Part shown: positions 25,182 through 34,101 of the stretch, piece after piece
Position numbering within the stretch: position 1 is the stretch's first letter
Layout: each line of letters opens with the position of its first letter
NCBI RefSeq assembly: GCF_031846585.1
Contig: NZ_JAVRHK010000012.1
Location: 1 to 64,000, forward strand
DNA: 64,000 bases
Source: Autumnicola musiva
GTDB lineage: Bacteria; Bacteroidota; Bacteroidia; Flavobacteriales; Flavobacteriaceae
Direction: 5' to 3'
Translations under genes and position numbers: made by a program
The notes under the pieces: generated by a model
What the model saw: only the letters and a program-made list of their open reading frames with translations
Databases searched by the model: none
What the model was told of the DNA's origin: nothing

Positions 25182-26825
25182 ATGATGTTCAACTCTAGAA
25201 TTCCCACTTTAATTTGTTTAATATTAACTTTCTTTTCCTGTAGAAATGAACAAAAAAACCCGGGGGATGAAATCTCTTTTGAAGAAAAAAGCATTGGCGA
25301 ACTAGCAGAAACCTCGGCTATTGCTGGTTTTTTTTCGGATTCTACGGAAACAAAAAAGTTAAATCTTAGAAGTACCGAAGCTGTTGCTGATTTTTACAAA
25401 ACAGGAGGTTATGAGCCGGTTTGGAAAACGCATCAGTTACGGGAAGATTTATATTCGGGTATACGGGCTATTTCTGAAGAAGGACTCGAACCCGAAGATT
25501 ACAACGAGGAATATTTGAGGAATTCTTTGACTAATTTATCAAGCCTGTACGGGCAGGAAAGAGTCCGACTTGAAATTCTATTAACCGATTCCTTTTATCA
25601 GCTTCTTCATGATCTCTATTACGGCAAACTCAATCCGGAAGCATTATATGAAATCTGGGATATAAAGAAAGAAGATATTGAGATTTCCATGCTTATGAAA
25701 AAGGCATTTGATAATGAGGGAATCACTGAAGTATTAAATTCAGTTAAACCGCATCACCCGGTTTATAATGGTCTCAAAAAATCCCTGGCCGAATTTAATT
25801 CCGCTTTAGCTTCAGAAGAATCAGGAGAGAAAATCACACATATTGAAGAAGGCCAAATAATAAAACCGGGAGAAGAAGATACCAGAATTCCTTCCGTAGT
25901 AAAAAGATTAAAGGAGCTGAATATTTCTGTAGATACAGATTCGGTAACATCAGCATACACACCCGCTATAGAGCAGGCAGTGAAGAATTTTCAGGAAAAA
26001 TATGGTTTAGAGATAGACGGTATTGTTGGTAGCGGAACAATTAGGAATTTAAATAAAACCCGTGAAGACCGAAGAGAACAAATTCTAGCCAATCTTGAAC
26101 GATGGCGATGGTTTCCCCGAGATTTTGGAAATCATTATATCATTGTGAATATTCCAAACTATCAATTAACAGTAGTACGTGAGGGCAACACAATTTCCAA
26201 ACATAAAGTAATGGTAGGAGTTCAGGCTCGAAAAACTCCTGTTTTTTCTGATGAGATTGAATATGTTGTTTATAATCCTACCTGGACCATTCCACCTACC
26301 ATTAAAAAAAACGATGTGATTCCTGGAGCAGCAAAGGATATTTCTTACCTCAGGAATCGCAATCTCAAAGTTTATAGTTCTTCCGGAGAAACTATAGACC
26401 CATCTTCTATAGACTGGAATTCCGGCGAGGCATTAAAGTACACTTATCGCCAGGAAGCCGGCAGTACCAACCCTTTGGGAAGGGTTAAAATAATTTACCC
26501 CAATCAATATCTTATTTACCTGCACGATACCCCCTCCAAAGCGTTATTTGAAAGAAATTCCCGGGCGCAAAGTTCTGGATGTGTGCGGGTACAGGATGCT
26601 ATTGGTTTATCCAAATACCTGCTAAGCAACAGGGAACAATATTCTTCAGAGAAAATAGACAGTATCATCGCTTCGGGTAAAACAACAAAAGTAGAAGTCA
26701 CCCAACCGGTTAATGTTTATCACCTTTACTGGACTGCATGGAGAGAAAATAACAAAACAAAATTCACTGAAGATATCTATAACACAGATGAAGAAATTCT
26801 AAACCTGCTTCAGAAGAACCAGTGA
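25182..26825 (+). CDS. YcbB-type L,D-transpeptidase lipoprotein
   Basis: 547 residues. A lipoprotein signal ends L-T-F-F-S-C (lipidated Cys near residue 20). An N-terminal scaffold domain (~50-230), a peptidoglycan-binding helical domain (~240-305, with V-K-N-F-Q-E-K-Y-G-L-E-I-D-G-I-V-G) and a YkuD catalytic domain (~330-490) follow. The catalytic Cys is about residue 467 in S-S-G-C-V-R-V with His in L-H-D-T. Such enzymes form 3-3 crosslinks or attach proteins to peptidoglycan in the periplasm. It converges with a second, unrelated-architecture L,D-transpeptidase gene. Confidence 0.92.
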   Translation: MMFNSRIPTLICLILTFFSCRNEQKNPGDEISFEEKSIGELAETSAIAGFFSDSTETKKLNLRSTEAVADFYKTGGYEPVWKTHQLREDLYSGIRAISEEGLEPEDYNEEYLRNSLTNLSSLYGQERVRLEILLTDSFYQLLHDLYYGKLNPEALYEIWDIKKEDIEISMLMKKAFDNEGITEVLNSVKPHHPVYNGLKKSLAEFNSALASEESGEKITHIEEGQIIKPGEEDTRIPSVVKRLKELNISVDTDSVTSAYTPAIEQAVKNFQEKYGLEIDGIVGSGTIRNLNKTREDRREQILANLERWRWFPRDFGNHYIIVNIPNYQLTVVREGNTISKHKVMVGVQARKTPVFSDEIEYVVYNPTWTIPPTIKKNDVIPGAAKDISYLRNRNLKVYSSSGETIDPSSIDWNSGEALKYTYRQEAGSTNPLGRVKIIYPNQYLIYLHDTPSKALFERNSRAQSSGCVRVQDAIGLSKYLLSNREQYSSEKIDSIIASGKTTKVEVTQPVNVYHLYWTAWRENNKTKFTEDIYNTDEEILNLLQKNQ

Positions 26826-26829
26826 CAAA

Positions 26830-26856
26830 AAAATCCCGCAATTAGAGCGGGATTTT
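26830..26856. terminator. Bidirectional terminator between the two L,D-transpeptidase genes
   Basis: AAAATCCCGC (26830-26839) pairs with GCGGGATTTT (26847-26856), with A and T tracts at both ends, in the gap between convergent genes. Confidence 0.8.
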
Positions 26857-26876
26857 AATAAATATCTTCTTTTAAA

Positions 26877-27632
26877 TTATGCAGCTGTATAATTTAAATA
26901 AGCTGATTTCTGCTGATAATTTCCTGAATTCTTGTGGATGTAAACTACAGATTCTCCTTTTATGGTATTGATAAGTTTTTTGGCAAGACTATTTGGAACC
27001 GCCGGGCAACCATAGCTTCTGCCAAGCCTGCCATACTTTTTAATAAAAGCAGAAGTAGCATAATCTGCTCCATGTATAACCACATATCTTTTTCTGGCAT
27101 TTGAATTAAATCCTTTTTCTTTTCCATCTATAAAAAGCGAAAGGCCGTTTTTTCCGTAGTAAGTTTCCCCGGTCACATAAAATCCGAGAGAACTCTGCAG
27201 GGAATTTACCGTATTCGAAAAGCTATTCGCAAACTCACCACCTGTGTTTTTACCGTGAGAGGTATAAGTATTGAATAGAACTTTTTGATTTTCCATATCC
27301 AATATCCACATTCTCTTTTTCTTTGAAGAAAGATCAAAATCTACAATAGTTAAAATCTTTTTAGTTACCGCTCCTTCTTTCTCAAGTTTAAAATAACCCT
27401 TCATTCCTTCTTCAAAAACTTCAGGTGCCGGCATGCTGGCATTATTTTTAATAAAGGCATCATAAGCATTAGTGACTTTTTCTTTAAAGCTTAAACCGGT
27501 ACTTTTCAAAGTCTTTGAACTTACAAATTCAGACCTGGAATCTTTTACATTTTCTTTATTTAGTTCTTCTTTGCCCGTAAATGCAAAAGAAAAACATAAA
27601 ACAGCTACCACAGTCAGAAATCGATACGTCAT
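26877..27632 (-). CDS. Murein L,D-transpeptidase catalytic domain protein (YkuD_2 type)
   Basis: 251 residues. An N-terminal signal peptide (~1-20), a charged linker and then a catalytic domain of the YkuD_2 family. The conserved H-G-A-D-Y and G-R-S-Y-G-C-P-A-V-P carry the catalytic Cys209. S-L-G-F-Y-V-T-G-E-T-Y-Y-G is the usual strand pair. It is probably periplasmic and acts on peptidoglycan; the precise reaction of this family is less well defined than for YcbB enzymes. Confidence 0.88.
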   Translation of the reverse strand: MTYRFLTVVAVLCFSFAFTGKEELNKENVKDSRSEFVSSKTLKSTGLSFKEKVTNAYDAFIKNNASMPAPEVFEEGMKGYFKLEKEGAVTKKILTIVDFDLSSKKKRMWILDMENQKVLFNTYTSHGKNTGGEFANSFSNTVNSLQSSLGFYVTGETYYGKNGLSLFIDGKEKGFNSNARKRYVVIHGADYATSAFIKKYGRLGRSYGCPAVPNSLAKKLINTIKGESVVYIHKNSGNYQQKSAYLNYTAA

Positions 27633-27971
27633 ACACAGATATTTTTTAGATTAATATTTGTTAATAAATCCCAAAGGTTGTGCCAACATACAAAAAAGAT
27701 TAGATAATTGTCGCCAGAGTCCATAAATCCACAAATTTTAACATTTATGGCTTAAATCCCAGGAAGTTAACACTATTCTGAAACTATGTAGTTAACGTGT
27801 TGCGGCTAAAAATATTATTCCTAAAACATCTTCTTCTGTTAAAATTTTAAAACCTATTAAGAATGAAAATATTTGAAATTAGGCTTTACTTTTAATAAAA
27901 CATTATAGAAGGAGATTTAGTAGAGCGGAATTTAGTTTTTTATCTTTACATCCAAATTTGAAGATTTCAAA
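27633..27971. other. Gene-free 339-bp divergent promoter region
   Basis: It separates the minus-strand L,D-transpeptidase gene from gpmI. It contains an 8-bp inverted repeat CCATAAAT/ATTTATGG (about 27721-27750), two GTTAAC palindromes about 27766-27805, and a TATCTTTA box near the gpmI start. No reading frame or RNA gene was recognised. Confidence 0.4.
27941..27948 (+). promoter_or_regulatory. Probable -7 box for gpmI
   Basis: TATCTTTA differs from TAnnTTTG only in the last base and lies 24 nt upstream of the gpmI ATG. Confidence 0.4.
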
Positions 27972-29489
27972 ATGAACAAAAAGGTTTTACTCATGATTCT
28001 GGATGGCTGGGGCATAACCCAGGACCCGGAAGTATCAGCTATTGAAAAAGCAAACACACCATTTGTAGATTCTATTTTACAAAAATATCCTCACGCTGAA
28101 CTCCGTACAGACGGATTAAACGTAGGCCTTCCTGAAGGCCAAATGGGTAATAGTGAAGTAGGGCACATGAATCTTGGAGCCGGCCGTATAGTTTATCAGG
28201 ATCTGGTAAAAATTAACATGGCTGTAAAAAATAATTCTCTTATAGATGAACCTGTTTTACAGGAAGCATTTAACTACGCCATCAAAAACAACAAGCCGGT
28301 GCATTTTATGGGCCTTCTTAGTGACGGTGGTGTACATTCGCATATAAATCACCTGAAAGGCCTTCTAACTGCCGCGGAAGAATTTGGAGTAAAAGATAAA
28401 TTTGTTCATGCATTTACTGATGGCCGGGATGTAGATCCACATTCAGGAAAGGATTTTGTTAGAGAAATTGATGAGCATCTGAAACAGACCAATGGCAAAC
28501 TGGCTTCTGTTATAGGAAGATATTTTGCCATGGACCGGGATAAACGCTGGGAAAGGGTAAAAAAGGCTTATGATCTTATCACAAAAGGTGAAGGATATCA
28601 TACCACCAATGCGGTAGAAGCCATGCAGCAAAGTTACGATAATGACATCAGTGATGAATTTATCGAACCTATAGTAATGACTGATGATAATGGAAATCCG
28701 GTGGCCACTCTTAAAGAAAAAGAAGTTGTTATTTTCTTTAACTTCAGGACAGACCGCGGAAGACAATTAACAGAGGCACTTACGCAGGTAGATTTTCCGC
28801 AGTATGAAATGAAAAAACTACCGCTATACTACGTTACCCTTACTAAATATGACGATAGTTTCACAAATGTGAACGTAGTGTTTAAAAAGGATAATATTAA
28901 AACCACGCTTGGCGAGGTTCTGGAATACACCGGAAAACGGCAAATACGAATTGCCGAAACCGAGAAATATCCGCATGTCACTTTTTTCTTTTCAGGCGGA
29001 AGGGAAAAGCCATTTAAAGGAGAGAGCAGGATTATGTGCAATTCTCCCAAAGTGGCAACCTATGATTTGCAACCGGAGATGAGTGCCTTTGAAATAAGAG
29101 ATAAAATAATTCCGGAACTAAAGAACCAATCAGCAGATTTTGTATGCCTGAATTTTGCCAATCCCGATATGGTTGGTCATACCGGCGTTTTTGAAGCTGC
29201 GGTGAAAGCCTGTGAAACAGTGGATTCCTGCGCTAAAGATGTTGCTGAGACGGCTATGGAAAACGGGTATTCTGTTTTGGTAATTGCCGACCATGGCAAC
29301 AGCGAAACCATGATTAATCCTGATGGAAGCCCAAATACTGCGCACACTACTAATCCCGTGCCCCTGGTACTTATGGATAATGATATCACTTCCATTAAAA
29401 ACGGTAAACTTGGAGATATTGCACCGACTATATTAAAGCTGATGGGAATTGAAAAACCTGAATTAATGACGCAAGATTCCCTTATATAA
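27972..29489 (+). CDS. gpmI: 2,3-bisphosphoglycerate-independent phosphoglycerate mutase
   Basis: 505 residues, full length. It interconverts 3- and 2-phosphoglycerate using two Mn ions. Metal and catalytic motifs are D-G-W-G near the N-terminus (Asp11), the phosphoserine Ser61 in Q-M-G-N-S-E-V-G-H, F-T-D-G-R-D, the F-N-F-R-T-D-R motif, and the C-terminal A-D-H-G-N-S-E and H-T-T-N-P-V-P-L metal ligands. A small lipoprotein gene follows 9 nt later. Confidence 0.97.
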   Translation: MNKKVLLMILDGWGITQDPEVSAIEKANTPFVDSILQKYPHAELRTDGLNVGLPEGQMGNSEVGHMNLGAGRIVYQDLVKINMAVKNNSLIDEPVLQEAFNYAIKNNKPVHFMGLLSDGGVHSHINHLKGLLTAAEEFGVKDKFVHAFTDGRDVDPHSGKDFVREIDEHLKQTNGKLASVIGRYFAMDRDKRWERVKKAYDLITKGEGYHTTNAVEAMQQSYDNDISDEFIEPIVMTDDNGNPVATLKEKEVVIFFNFRTDRGRQLTEALTQVDFPQYEMKKLPLYYVTLTKYDDSFTNVNVVFKKDNIKTTLGEVLEYTGKRQIRIAETEKYPHVTFFFSGGREKPFKGESRIMCNSPKVATYDLQPEMSAFEIRDKIIPELKNQSADFVCLNFANPDMVGHTGVFEAAVKACETVDSCAKDVAETAMENGYSVLVIADHGNSETMINPDGSPNTAHTTNPVPLVLMDNDITSIKNGKLGDIAPTILKLMGIEKPELMTQDSLI

Positions 29490-29498
29490 AATTTAAAC

Positions 29499-30050
29499 AT
29501 GAATAAGTTTTTAAGCCTCTTCCTGCTTGTATTTTTAAGTTGTGGCAGCGCAGGAACAGTACATTCAAAGGGAGAAACAAGCTCTTCAACAGTGAAGAAA
29601 AGGAAACAGCAGGGAGCACTTCTTGGAGAAATTAACAGAAACGAATTAGAAAAAGAACCATATGTTTCTTGGTTTGACCAGGTGTATGAAGAATATGACC
29701 CTAATCAGGCAGCATTAGGAACCATTACAAAAAACATATCAGATTATAACATAAAGGTTTTTTTTGGTACCTGGTGTCCTGATAGCAGGCGTGAACTGCC
29801 CAAATTCGTTAAAATACTGGATAGGGCCGGATATGATTTTGATGACCTAACGCTTATTGCAGTCGACAGAAGTAAAACTACTCCGGGCAATTTAGAAGAG
29901 GGTTTGAACGTTAAAAGAGTGCCTACTATGATTTTTTATAAAGACGGACAAGAAGTCAACAGATTTGTGGAATATTCCCAGGAAAGCCTGGAAGAGGATA
30001 TTGCAAAAATTGTGAGTGAAAAAGAATACCGCAATCCCTATGCTGAATAA
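29499..30050 (+). CDS. Thioredoxin-fold lipoprotein with a single-Cys active site
   Basis: 183 residues. A lipoprotein signal ends F-L-S-C (Cys at residue 15), then a polar linker and a thioredoxin-like domain (~75-180). The active-site position reads F-F-G-T-W-C-P-D-S-R-R, so only the first Cys of CxxC is kept and Ser replaces the second. The cis-Pro motif R-V-P-T-M-I-F-Y is intact. A monothiol site suits glutaredoxin-like or thiol-binding chemistry better than disulfide oxidation. The C-terminal R-N-P-Y-A-E is the usual end in this Bacteroidota group. Between gpmI and a HAD-type gene on one strand. Confidence 0.8.
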   Translation: MNKFLSLFLLVFLSCGSAGTVHSKGETSSSTVKKRKQQGALLGEINRNELEKEPYVSWFDQVYEEYDPNQAALGTITKNISDYNIKVFFGTWCPDSRRELPKFVKILDRAGYDFDDLTLIAVDRSKTTPGNLEEGLNVKRVPTMIFYKDGQEVNRFVEYSQESLEEDIAKIVSEKEYRNPYAE

Positions 30051-30094
30051 ATAAAAGATGTAATTGAAATTTGCTGAAGTAATTCTTCAAAATT

Positions 30095-30514
30095 ATGCTT
30101 AAACCATCTTTGACAATCGCAGTGGATTTTGACGGGACACTTGTGGAAAATCAATATCCCGAAATTGGAAAATCCATGCTTTTTGCTTTTGAGGTTCTAA
30201 AAAAACTTCAGGATGAGGGACACAGATTAATCCTGTGGACCTACAGAAGTGGTGTGAAACTGGAAGATGCCGTGGATTTTTGCAGAAAAAAAGGAATAGA
30301 ATTTTATGCGGTAAATCAAAGTTACCCTGAGGAAGAATTTGATAGCAGCATAAGCAGGAAAATACTGGCTGATATTTTTATTGATGACCGTAATCTTGGA
30401 GGCATGATTGGCTGGGGAGAAATCTACCAAAAGCTTACAAATGAAAAGCCTCCTGCAGCAAAACTTAAAAGAAAGAATTCCGGCCTTCTTGACCGGCTGA
30501 AAAACAAATTATGA
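30095..30514 (+). CDS. BT0820-type HAD-superfamily hydrolase
   Basis: 139 residues. Motif I is V-D-F-D-G-T-L-V, followed by the Bacteroidota-specific I-L-W-T-Y-R-S-G and the terminal metal-binding I-D-D-R-N-L-G-G. The compact capless form is characteristic of BT0820-like phosphatases, whose substrate is unknown. Its stop codon overlaps the map start by 4 nt, so the two are translationally coupled. Confidence 0.85.
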   Translation: MLKPSLTIAVDFDGTLVENQYPEIGKSMLFAFEVLKKLQDEGHRLILWTYRSGVKLEDAVDFCRKKGIEFYAVNQSYPEEEFDSSISRKILADIFIDDRNLGGMIGWGEIYQKLTNEKPPAAKLKRKNSGLLDRLKNKL

Positions 30515-31326
30515 TAATACCCAAAACACGAGAAGAGATAGAAATTATGAGAGAAAGTGCTCTTATTGTTTCCAAAACTCTTGGCGTTTTAGCTCCGGAA
30601 ATAAAACCAGGGGTCACCACCCTGCAGCTTGATAAAATTGCTGAAGAATATATTCGTGATCATGGTGCACAACCCGGATTTCTGGGTCTGTACGATTTCC
30701 CCAATTCTTTATGCATGAGCCCAAATGCACAGGTGGTACATGGCATTCCCAATGATAAGCCCATGGAAGAAGGCGATATAATTTCTATTGATTGCGGCGC
30801 GCTTAAGAATGGCTTTTATGGGGATCACGCCTACACATTTGAAGTAGGAGAAGTGGACCCGGAAACCCGAAAATTACTCCAGGTTACTAAAGAATCTCTT
30901 TACGAAGGAATAAGAGAATTCAGAATAGGAAACCGGGTTGGTGATGTTGCTTATGCCATTCAAAAGTATACAGAACAACAAGGCTACGGAGTTGTTAGGG
31001 AACTTGTAGGTCATGGTCTAGGAAGAAAAATGCATGAAGATCCTGATATGCCCAATTATGGTAAAAGAGGACGCGGTAAAAAATTTGTAGAAGGAATGGT
31101 GGTAGCTATTGAACCCATGATTAATCTTGGAACCAAAAGAATAAAGCAATTATCTGACGGCTGGACTATATTAACAGCCGATGACCAACCCAGCGCACAT
31201 TTTGAACATAATGTAGCTCTGGTAGATGGAAGACCTGAATTGCTTTCTACATTTAAATATATCTATGAAGCTTTGGGTATTAAAAGCACAGAAGAAGAAG
31301 AATTTAGAGCTGAAATTTATGATTAA
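30511..31326 (+). CDS. map: Type I methionine aminopeptidase
   Basis: 271 residues. It removes the initiator Met from nascent proteins. The five metal ligands are visible: Asp94 in SIDCG, Asp105 in YGDHA, His168 in GHGLG, Glu201 in AIEPM and Glu232 in FEHN, plus the substrate His77 in VVHGIP. It is coupled to the HAD gene upstream (4-nt overlap) and to the HNH-type gene downstream (8-nt overlap). Confidence 0.96.
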   Translation: MIIPKTREEIEIMRESALIVSKTLGVLAPEIKPGVTTLQLDKIAEEYIRDHGAQPGFLGLYDFPNSLCMSPNAQVVHGIPNDKPMEEGDIISIDCGALKNGFYGDHAYTFEVGEVDPETRKLLQVTKESLYEGIREFRIGNRVGDVAYAIQKYTEQQGYGVVRELVGHGLGRKMHEDPDMPNYGKRGRGKKFVEGMVVAIEPMINLGTKRIKQLSDGWTILTADDQPSAHFEHNVALVDGRPELLSTFKYIYEALGIKSTEEEEFRAEIYD

Positions 31327-31882
31327 GGATTATCGCCAGGAAGTTTGGAAAAAACTTCATAAAGAAGAATGGCAGGACAGGTTTGTATATAAAGTTTCCA
31401 ATTATGGCAGGGTCATCAGTTACCTCAAAAATCCTGAAGGAGATTTGATGAAAGGCGGTAAAGTAGGAGGATATCTGAATTTTGCCGTAAGACTGAAAAA
31501 CGGGAAGAGCAAAACCTATTATGTACACCGTATTGTGGCAGAGTTATTTCTGAAAAAGAAAGATGGTGATAAATATGTGATCCACAAGAATTTCGAAAAA
31601 GACGACAATAAAGTATCCAATTTGGCCTGGGCTACCAAAGAAGAATGGGTTGAGCACCAATATCACAGTCCCAGTGTAAAGGAGAACAAGCATAAGAGAA
31701 AACTCAGGAAAGTAGTTTCTTATTCAAAATTATCCTATGCTCAGGCCGTTATCCTTAAAAAGAAATTACTGGACCCTAATCGCAAAACCAGGATTAAAGT
31801 ACTGGCAAAGCAATTTGGAGTTTCAGAAATGCAGCTGTACCGTATCAAATCTGGAGAAAACTGGGGAGATATTGAAGTTTAA
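31319..31882 (+). CDS. NUMOD4/HNH-type nuclease-like protein overlapping map
   Basis: 187 residues from ATG at 31319, inside the end of map; a longer frame from 31226 lies wholly within map and is unlikely. The N-terminal W-K-K-L-x-x-E-E-W-Q-D-R-F-V-Y-K-V-S-N-Y-G pattern is a NUMOD4 motif. An HNH-like centre follows (Y-V-H-R-I-V-A-E-L-F and V-I-H-K-N-F-E-K-D-D-N-K-V-S-N-L), then a basic C-terminus with a small HTH (V-L-A-K-Q-F-G-V-S-E-M-Q-L-Y-R-I-K). Such domains occur in homing-type nucleases, yet here the gene is embedded in a housekeeping operon with no intron or intein. Nuclease activity and biological role are unproven. Confidence 0.75.
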   Translation: MIKDYRQEVWKKLHKEEWQDRFVYKVSNYGRVISYLKNPEGDLMKGGKVGGYLNFAVRLKNGKSKTYYVHRIVAELFLKKKDGDKYVIHKNFEKDDNKVSNLAWATKEEWVEHQYHSPSVKENKHKRKLRKVVSYSKLSYAQAVILKKKLLDPNRKTRIKVLAKQFGVSEMQLYRIKSGENWGDIEV

Positions 31883-31950
31883 TCTTAGGACTTTTTTAGA
31901 AAATAGCAATTATAATTGCCGGTTTGGCAGAGAGCAGTATTTTTGTTTGA

Positions 31951-32715
31951 ATGAAAGGCCTCTTTAAAATTGTTCTCAACCGCATCCCGCGGCCATTACT
32001 TATCCGGCTAAGTTATGTGGCACGTCCCCTTCTTAAATTAGCCCTGAGGGGAAACCGGTATACCGATCCTGTAGACGGAAAGAGCTTTTCTAAATTTTTG
32101 CCCTATGGTTATGAAAAGCAAAGAGAGAATGTACTTTCGCCTTCTACCCTTTCTCTTGAACGCCACCGCCTGTTATGGCTTTACCTGCAGCGGGAAACAG
32201 GCTTTTTTACTGAAGAACTGCAAGTTTTACATTTTGCCCCGGAACAGGCATTTTATAAGCGATTCCGAAAATTATCAAATATTGATTACACCACTACCGA
32301 CCTCAATTCCCCTTTGGCCGACGTGAAAGCTGATATCTGTAATTTGCCATTTCAGGATAATAGCTATGATTTTATTCTCTGCAATCATGTATTGGAGCAT
32401 ATTCCTGACGACATTAGGGCCATGCAGGAAATATTCCGCATTCTGAAACCTGGCGGAACAGCGATTCTTCAAATTCCGCAGGATTTAAAACGAAAAGAAA
32501 CCTTTGAAGACGATTCTATTACCGACCCTAAAAAACGAGCCCAAATTTTTGGCCAGTATGACCACGTTAGAATCTACGGAAGAGATTATTTTGACAAACT
32601 TAGAAGCATTGGCTTTAAAGTGGAAGAAGTAGATTACACAGCTAAGTTATCTTCCGCAGAAATTGACAAATATCGCCTGGTGAAAGGAGAAATTATTCCT
32701 GTTTGTCGAAAATAG
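31951..32715 (+). CDS. SAM-dependent class I methyltransferase
   Basis: 254 residues. The Methyltransf_11-type core has L-H-F-A-P-E-Q in the motif I position, the acidic strand L-P-F-Q-D-N-S-Y-D-F-I-L-C-N-H-V-L-E-H and a P-G-G-T-A-I-L-Q-I-P motif. The N-terminal ~60 residues are basic and may bind nucleic acid or membrane lipid. The substrate is unknown. It converges with apbE one base later, with no visible terminator between. Confidence 0.85.
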   Translation: MKGLFKIVLNRIPRPLLIRLSYVARPLLKLALRGNRYTDPVDGKSFSKFLPYGYEKQRENVLSPSTLSLERHRLLWLYLQRETGFFTEELQVLHFAPEQAFYKRFRKLSNIDYTTTDLNSPLADVKADICNLPFQDNSYDFILCNHVLEHIPDDIRAMQEIFRILKPGGTAILQIPQDLKRKETFEDDSITDPKKRAQIFGQYDHVRIYGRDYFDKLRSIGFKVEEVDYTAKLSSAEIDKYRLVKGEIIPVCRK

Positions 32716-33726
32716 CTATTTCTGAAGATATTTTTTAAAACCTTCCGAAGTAAAAACCTGCAGTTCATTCCCTCCGCCTGCATAAATAAGATAAACCTCT
32801 ACTCCTTCTATTCTTTGCAACATCTCCTTTGACTTTTCAAGGCCCAACGCCATGAAAGCAGTGGCATAACCATCGGCCAGGGTACAATTTTCAGCAAGCA
32901 CAGAAGCGCTTAACAAATTGCTTTGCTGTGCTTTTCCGGTTAAAGGATTAATAGTATGCACATAGGCTTCCCCTGTAAGGGAATCGGTGCGGAATTTCCT
33001 ATAATTTCCTGAAGTTGCCAAAGCACTGTTTTCCAAAGACATTACGGTTTGAAAGGTACGCTCCCCTTCCTCCTGCCGCGGGTCATCTATAGCCACTTTC
33101 CAGGAAGAATCATTATCAGTATTTTTACCTTTCGCCACTAATTCACCCCCAAGTTCAATAAGGTAATTATCTACTCCTCGATTATCAAACCACCTTGCAA
33201 TAACATCTATGGCATAGCCTTTTGCAATAGCATTAAAATCAAGATAAATCCCGGGAACTTCCTTTTCAACTCTATCATCTTCTGTCAAACTTAGTTTATT
33301 AAAGCCTATATAAGTCATCAGGGAATCTATTTGACGGGCGTCTGGCTGCTCATAGTTAACTTCAGGACCAAATCCATAAGCATTTACTAAAAGTCCCACG
33401 GTGGGATCAAAATACCCCCCGCTTTCTTTATAAATTTTATCTGAATATTTAAAAACTTCCATAAAATTACTATCCACCTGTATACCGGTATTTCCATTAT
33501 TAATCCTGGAAATATCTGAATCTTCCTGGTAAGTACTCATGGAAGTATTAATTACCCTGAAGATGGAATCAAGGCCTTCAGCAACGGGCAGCTCTTTTTC
33601 AGCAAAAAAGGTGATATGGTAAGTGGTGCCCAGGGCATCCCCTGCAGCAGTATATTTTTCTGCCTCACCTTCTGAACAGGACAGAAACATAAATATCACA
33701 AATAGCCCCGGTAAACATTTTTTCAT
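32716..33726 (-). CDS. apbE: FAD:protein FMN transferase (ApbE), lipoprotein
   Basis: 336 residues from ATG at 33726; a longer frame starts at 33750 inside the neighbouring gene. A lipoprotein signal ends M-F-L-S-C. ApbE moves FMN from FAD to Thr/Ser of target motifs. Recognisable segments are T-T-Y-H-I-T-F-F near the N-terminus, the D-P-T-V-G-L-L-V-N motif, D-F-N-A-I-A-K-G-Y-A-I-D and A-T-S-G-N-Y-R. It sits at the end of the Na+-NQR gene cluster, whose NqrB and NqrC need covalent FMN, so these are its expected substrates. Confidence 0.93.
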   Translation of the reverse strand: MKKCLPGLFVIFMFLSCSEGEAEKYTAAGDALGTTYHITFFAEKELPVAEGLDSIFRVINTSMSTYQEDSDISRINNGNTGIQVDSNFMEVFKYSDKIYKESGGYFDPTVGLLVNAYGFGPEVNYEQPDARQIDSLMTYIGFNKLSLTEDDRVEKEVPGIYLDFNAIAKGYAIDVIARWFDNRGVDNYLIELGGELVAKGKNTDNDSSWKVAIDDPRQEEGERTFQTVMSLENSALATSGNYRKFRTDSLTGEAYVHTINPLTGKAQQSNLLSASVLAENCTLADGYATAFMALGLEKSKEMLQRIEGVEVYLIYAGGGNELQVFTSEGFKKYLQK

Positions 33727-33730
33727 AAAG

Positions 33731-34087
33731 TTAAATTTCCTGCCAGCCATTATAGTTTACGACGTAGTCCTCTTCATTAGTAATAGGATTTTCATAATCT
33801 GAAGAATTAGCCAGGCCTACCCCCGCATAGAATGTACGGGCATTAAATTTAAGCGCATGCTCCTTCATGTTTTCCATAAAAGCCTTATCAAAAGTCCTGG
33901 GATTCTCCGGGTAGGTTATGGCACGGACTATTACAAAATGTAGCTTTTTATTTTTAAGCGCAACAAACTGGGGATTCCTTTTCAATTTGCTGTTCACTCC
34001 AAGGAACTCATAGCCATTATCCTCAAGATCTTTTCCCACAATGTTCATCGCAAGGTTATGTAACTCCTGTTTATCTAATTTTGCCAT
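33731..34087 (-). CDS. Small conserved protein between nqrF and apbE
   Basis: 118 residues from ATG at 34087. No recognisable catalytic motif. It has a compact alpha/beta look with V-A-L-K-N-K-K-L-H-F-V-I-V-R-A-I-T-Y and a Y-A-G-V-G-L-A-N stretch. Database entries for such flavobacterial proteins often borrow the name NQR subunit F, but it has no Fe-S or flavin motif. It lies beyond a strong terminator and has its own promoter box 3 nt upstream of the ATG, so its mRNA may be leaderless. Its position between nqrF and apbE suggests a link to NQR assembly, unproven. Confidence 0.7.
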   Translation of the reverse strand: MAKLDKQELHNLAMNIVGKDLEDNGYEFLGVNSKLKRNPQFVALKNKKLHFVIVRAITYPENPRTFDKAFMENMKEHALKFNARTFYAGVGLANSSDYENPITNEEDYVVNYNGWQEI

Positions 34088-34090
34088 ATC

Positions 34091-34098
34091 CAAAGATA
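34091..34098 (-). promoter_or_regulatory. -7 box directly before the small nqrF-apbE gene
   Basis: Minus-strand TATCTTTG exactly matches TAnnTTTG and ends 3 nt before the ATG at 34087, so transcription would begin at or near the start codon. Confidence 0.5.
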
Positions 34099-34101
34099 AA
34101 A

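Noticed and set aside
27633..27971. Riboswitch or small RNA in the gpmI upstream region
   Set aside because: Only short inverted repeats are present; no known aptamer pattern or terminator-linked structure was recognised.
31226..31318. Longer N-terminus for the HNH-type protein
   Set aside because: Lies entirely within map in another frame and does not resemble the NUMOD4 family start.
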